Origin: Clostridia bacterium
GTDB lineage: Bacteria > Bacillota > Clostridia > Oscillospirales > CAG-272
Direction of reading: 5' to 3'
Assembly: GCA_017467815.1 (NCBI GenBank)
Contig: JAFUKI010000006.1
Span: forward strand, 1 to 61,921
Length of the DNA: 61,921 nucleotides
In this document: piece by piece, positions 60,539 to 61,921 of the stretch
How positions within the stretch are numbered: position 1 is the first letter of the stretch
Layout of the letters: every line of letters starts with the position of its first letter
Translations under genes and position numbers: made by a program
Notes under the pieces: generated by a model
Told to the model about the DNA's origin: nothing
Seen by the model: the letters and a program-made list of their open reading frames with translations, nothing else
Databases searched by the model: none

Positions 60539-61921
60539 TTAATACATACCGCCCATGCCGCCGCCCATACCACCGGCAGGAGCAGCAGGAGCTTCTTCGG
60601 GCAGGCTTACTACCAGAGCTTCAGTAGTGAGAACGGTAGCAGCAACGGAAGCCGCATTCTGGAGAGCAGAACGTGTAACCTTGGTTGGGTCAACGATACC
60701 CTTTTCCATCATGTCAACATATTCTTCGTGGTAAGCATCGAAGCCGTAGGACTTCTTGCCGGAAGAAACGATCTTGTCAACAACAACGGAACCTTCGAAA
60801 CCGGCGTTTTCAGCGATCTGGCGAACAGGAGCTTCCAGAGCCTTAACAACGATCTGAACACCGATCTTTTCATCGCCTTCTACAGTTTCCAGCAGCTTGG
60901 CAACTTCGGGGATGATGTTGATGAAAGCAGTACCACCACCGGCAACGATACCTTCTTCAACAGCAGCACGGGTAGCGTTCAGAGCGTCTTCGATGCGCAG
61001 CTTCTTTTCCTTCATTTCGGTTTCGGTAGCAGCACCAACCTTGATTACAGCAACACCGCCGGACAGCTTAGCCAGTCTTTCCTGGAGCTTTTCGCGGTCG
61101 AAGTCGGAGGTGGTGATTTCGATAGCGGACTTGATCTGTGCAATTCTGCTGTCGATATCTTCCTTTGCACCGGCACCGCCAACGATGATGGTGTTGTCCT
61201 TGTTAACCTTAACCTGACGAGCCTGACCCAGCTGTGCCAGGGAAGCTTCCTTCAGATCCAGACCCAGTTCGTCGCAGATTACTTCACCGCCGGTGAGGAT
61301 CGCGATGTCACGGAGCATTTCCTTACGTCTGTCGCCGAAGCCGGGAGCCTTAACAGCAACGCATACGAAAGTACCGCGCAGTTTATTCAGAACGAGAGTG
61401 GTCAGTGCTTCGCCTTCTACGTCTTCTGCAATGATCAGCAGTTTCTTGCCGGCCTGAACGATCTGTTCCAGCAGGGGCAGGATATCCTGAACATTGGAGA
61501 TCTTCTTATCGGTGATGAGGATGAGAGCGTCATCCAGAACAGCTTCCATCTTGTCAGTATCGGTAGCCATGTAGGGGGAGAGGTAACCGCGGTCGAACTG
61601 CATACCTTCTACAACTTCGGAGTAGGTTTCAGCGGACTTGGATTCTTCAACGGTGATAACGCCGTCGCTGGTAACCTTTTCCATAGCGTCAGCGATCAGA
61701 GTACCGATCACTTCATCGCCGGAAGAAACAGTACCAACTCTGGTGATGTCTTCCTTACCGTCAACAGCCTTGGAGTTTGCTGCCAGAGCTGCAACAGCCT
61801 TGTCAACAGCCTTCTGGATACCCTTACGGATGATCATGGGGTTCGCACCGGCGGTAACATTCTTCATACCTTCGTGTACGAATGCCTGAGCCAGCAGTGT
61901 AGCTGTTGTTGTGCCGTCGCC
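60539..61921 (-). CDS. groL: 60 kDa chaperonin GroEL, C-terminal part (5' end outside window)
   Basis: The frame is open on the minus strand to the window edge and starts at [12 protein letters not shown], the ATP-binding segment near residue 86 of GroEL, so about 85 N-terminal residues are missing. Seen are [61 protein letters not shown] and the [11 protein letters not shown] tail. It folds newly made proteins with GroES in a double-ring complex. Strong codon bias. groES and any CIRCE operator would lie beyond the window. Confidence 0.97.
   Translation of the reverse strand, partial: GDGTTTATLLAQAFVHEGMKNVTAGANPMIIRKGIQKAVDKAVAALAANSKAVDGKEDITRVGTVSSGDEVIGTLIADAMEKVTSDGVITVEESKSAETYSEVVEGMQFDRGYLSPYMATDTDKMEAVLDDALILITDKKISNVQDILPLLEQIVQAGKKLLIIAEDVEGEALTTLVLNKLRGTFVCVAVKAPGFGDRRKEMLRDIAILTGGEVICDELGLDLKEASLAQLGQARQVKVNKDNTIIVGGAGAKEDIDSRIAQIKSAIEITTSDFDREKLQERLAKLSGGVAVIKVGAATETEMKEKKLRIEDALNATRAAVEEGIVAGGGTAFINIIPEVAKLLETVEGDEKIGVQIVVKALEAPVRQIAENAGFEGSVVVDKIVSSGKKSYGFDAYHEEYVDMMEKGIVDPTKVTRSALQNAASVAATVLTTEALVVSLPEEAPAAPAGGMGGGMGGMY

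Overview
The window looks like chromosome from a strictly anaerobic, fermentative Gram-positive Clostridia member, probably an uncultured gut or rumen Oscillospiraceae-like bacterium. The reasons are an electron-bifurcating [FeFe] hydrogenase operon, anaerobic ribonucleotide reductase, ClpE, RNase Y, ECF transporter ATPases, SLH and sorting-signal surface proteins, and sigma-A-type promoters (TTGACA/17/TATAAT) with strong GGAGG ribosome sites. Genus is not decidable from this sequence alone. No tRNA, rRNA, CRISPR array, transposase or prophage gene was seen.

Layout. 1-2.8 kb: the tail of a TEAA-repeat surface protein and a lipoprotein pectate lyase. 2.9-10.1 kb: ruvC, an RNA methyltransferase-like gene, ecfA1-ecfA2-ecfT-truA, a DUF5711 membrane protein and cvpA. 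10.4-15.6 kb: clpE and a full-length P-type ATPase homologue that has lost nearly all catalytic motifs. 15.9-25.3 kb: mrp and a ten-gene hydrogenase cluster. It encodes the trimeric NAD-linked [FeFe] hydrogenase HydABC, a sensory-type hydrogenase, two DRTGG proteins, two histidine-kinase-like ATPases, a PHP phosphoesterase and a [2Fe-2S] protein. 25.5-28.9 kb: two convergent TEAA-repeat surface proteins. 29-33.8 kb (minus strand): DUF1385-prmC-cimA-ddl. 34-35.6 kb: uxuB and a small lipoprotein. 36-49.5 kb: a long plus-strand cluster of malate/lactate dehydrogenase, fumC, hdrB-hdrC-hdrA-mvhD, three Flox-like subunits, an MBL-fold hydrolase, a soluble fumarate reductase pair and an AspT/SucE-type exporter. 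49.6-62 kb: rny, nrdG-nrdD divergent from a Crp/Fnr regulator, an SLH protein, a third complete TEAA-repeat surface protein, mgtE with a small upstream ORF, and the C-terminal part of groEL.

How the genes may work together. The 36-49.5 kb cluster reads as a cytosolic route from oxaloacetate through malate and fumarate to succinate. A Flox-Hdr flavin-bifurcating complex could couple NADH oxidation to ferredoxin reduction, with fumarate (or an unknown disulfide) as the high-potential acceptor. The HydABC hydrogenase 11 kb upstream needs both NADH and reduced ferredoxin to make H2, so the two systems are complementary electron sinks. This coupling is the strongest candidate for an undescribed system here. 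It is inferred from gene content and active-site residues, not demonstrated.

Intergenic regions carry at least two families of structured dispersed repeats (A and B), concentrated between convergent genes. Four genes share a (TEAA)n stalk, and three of these also share an APQT-type C-terminal sorting signal, marking a family of surface proteins that appear highly expressed from codon choice.
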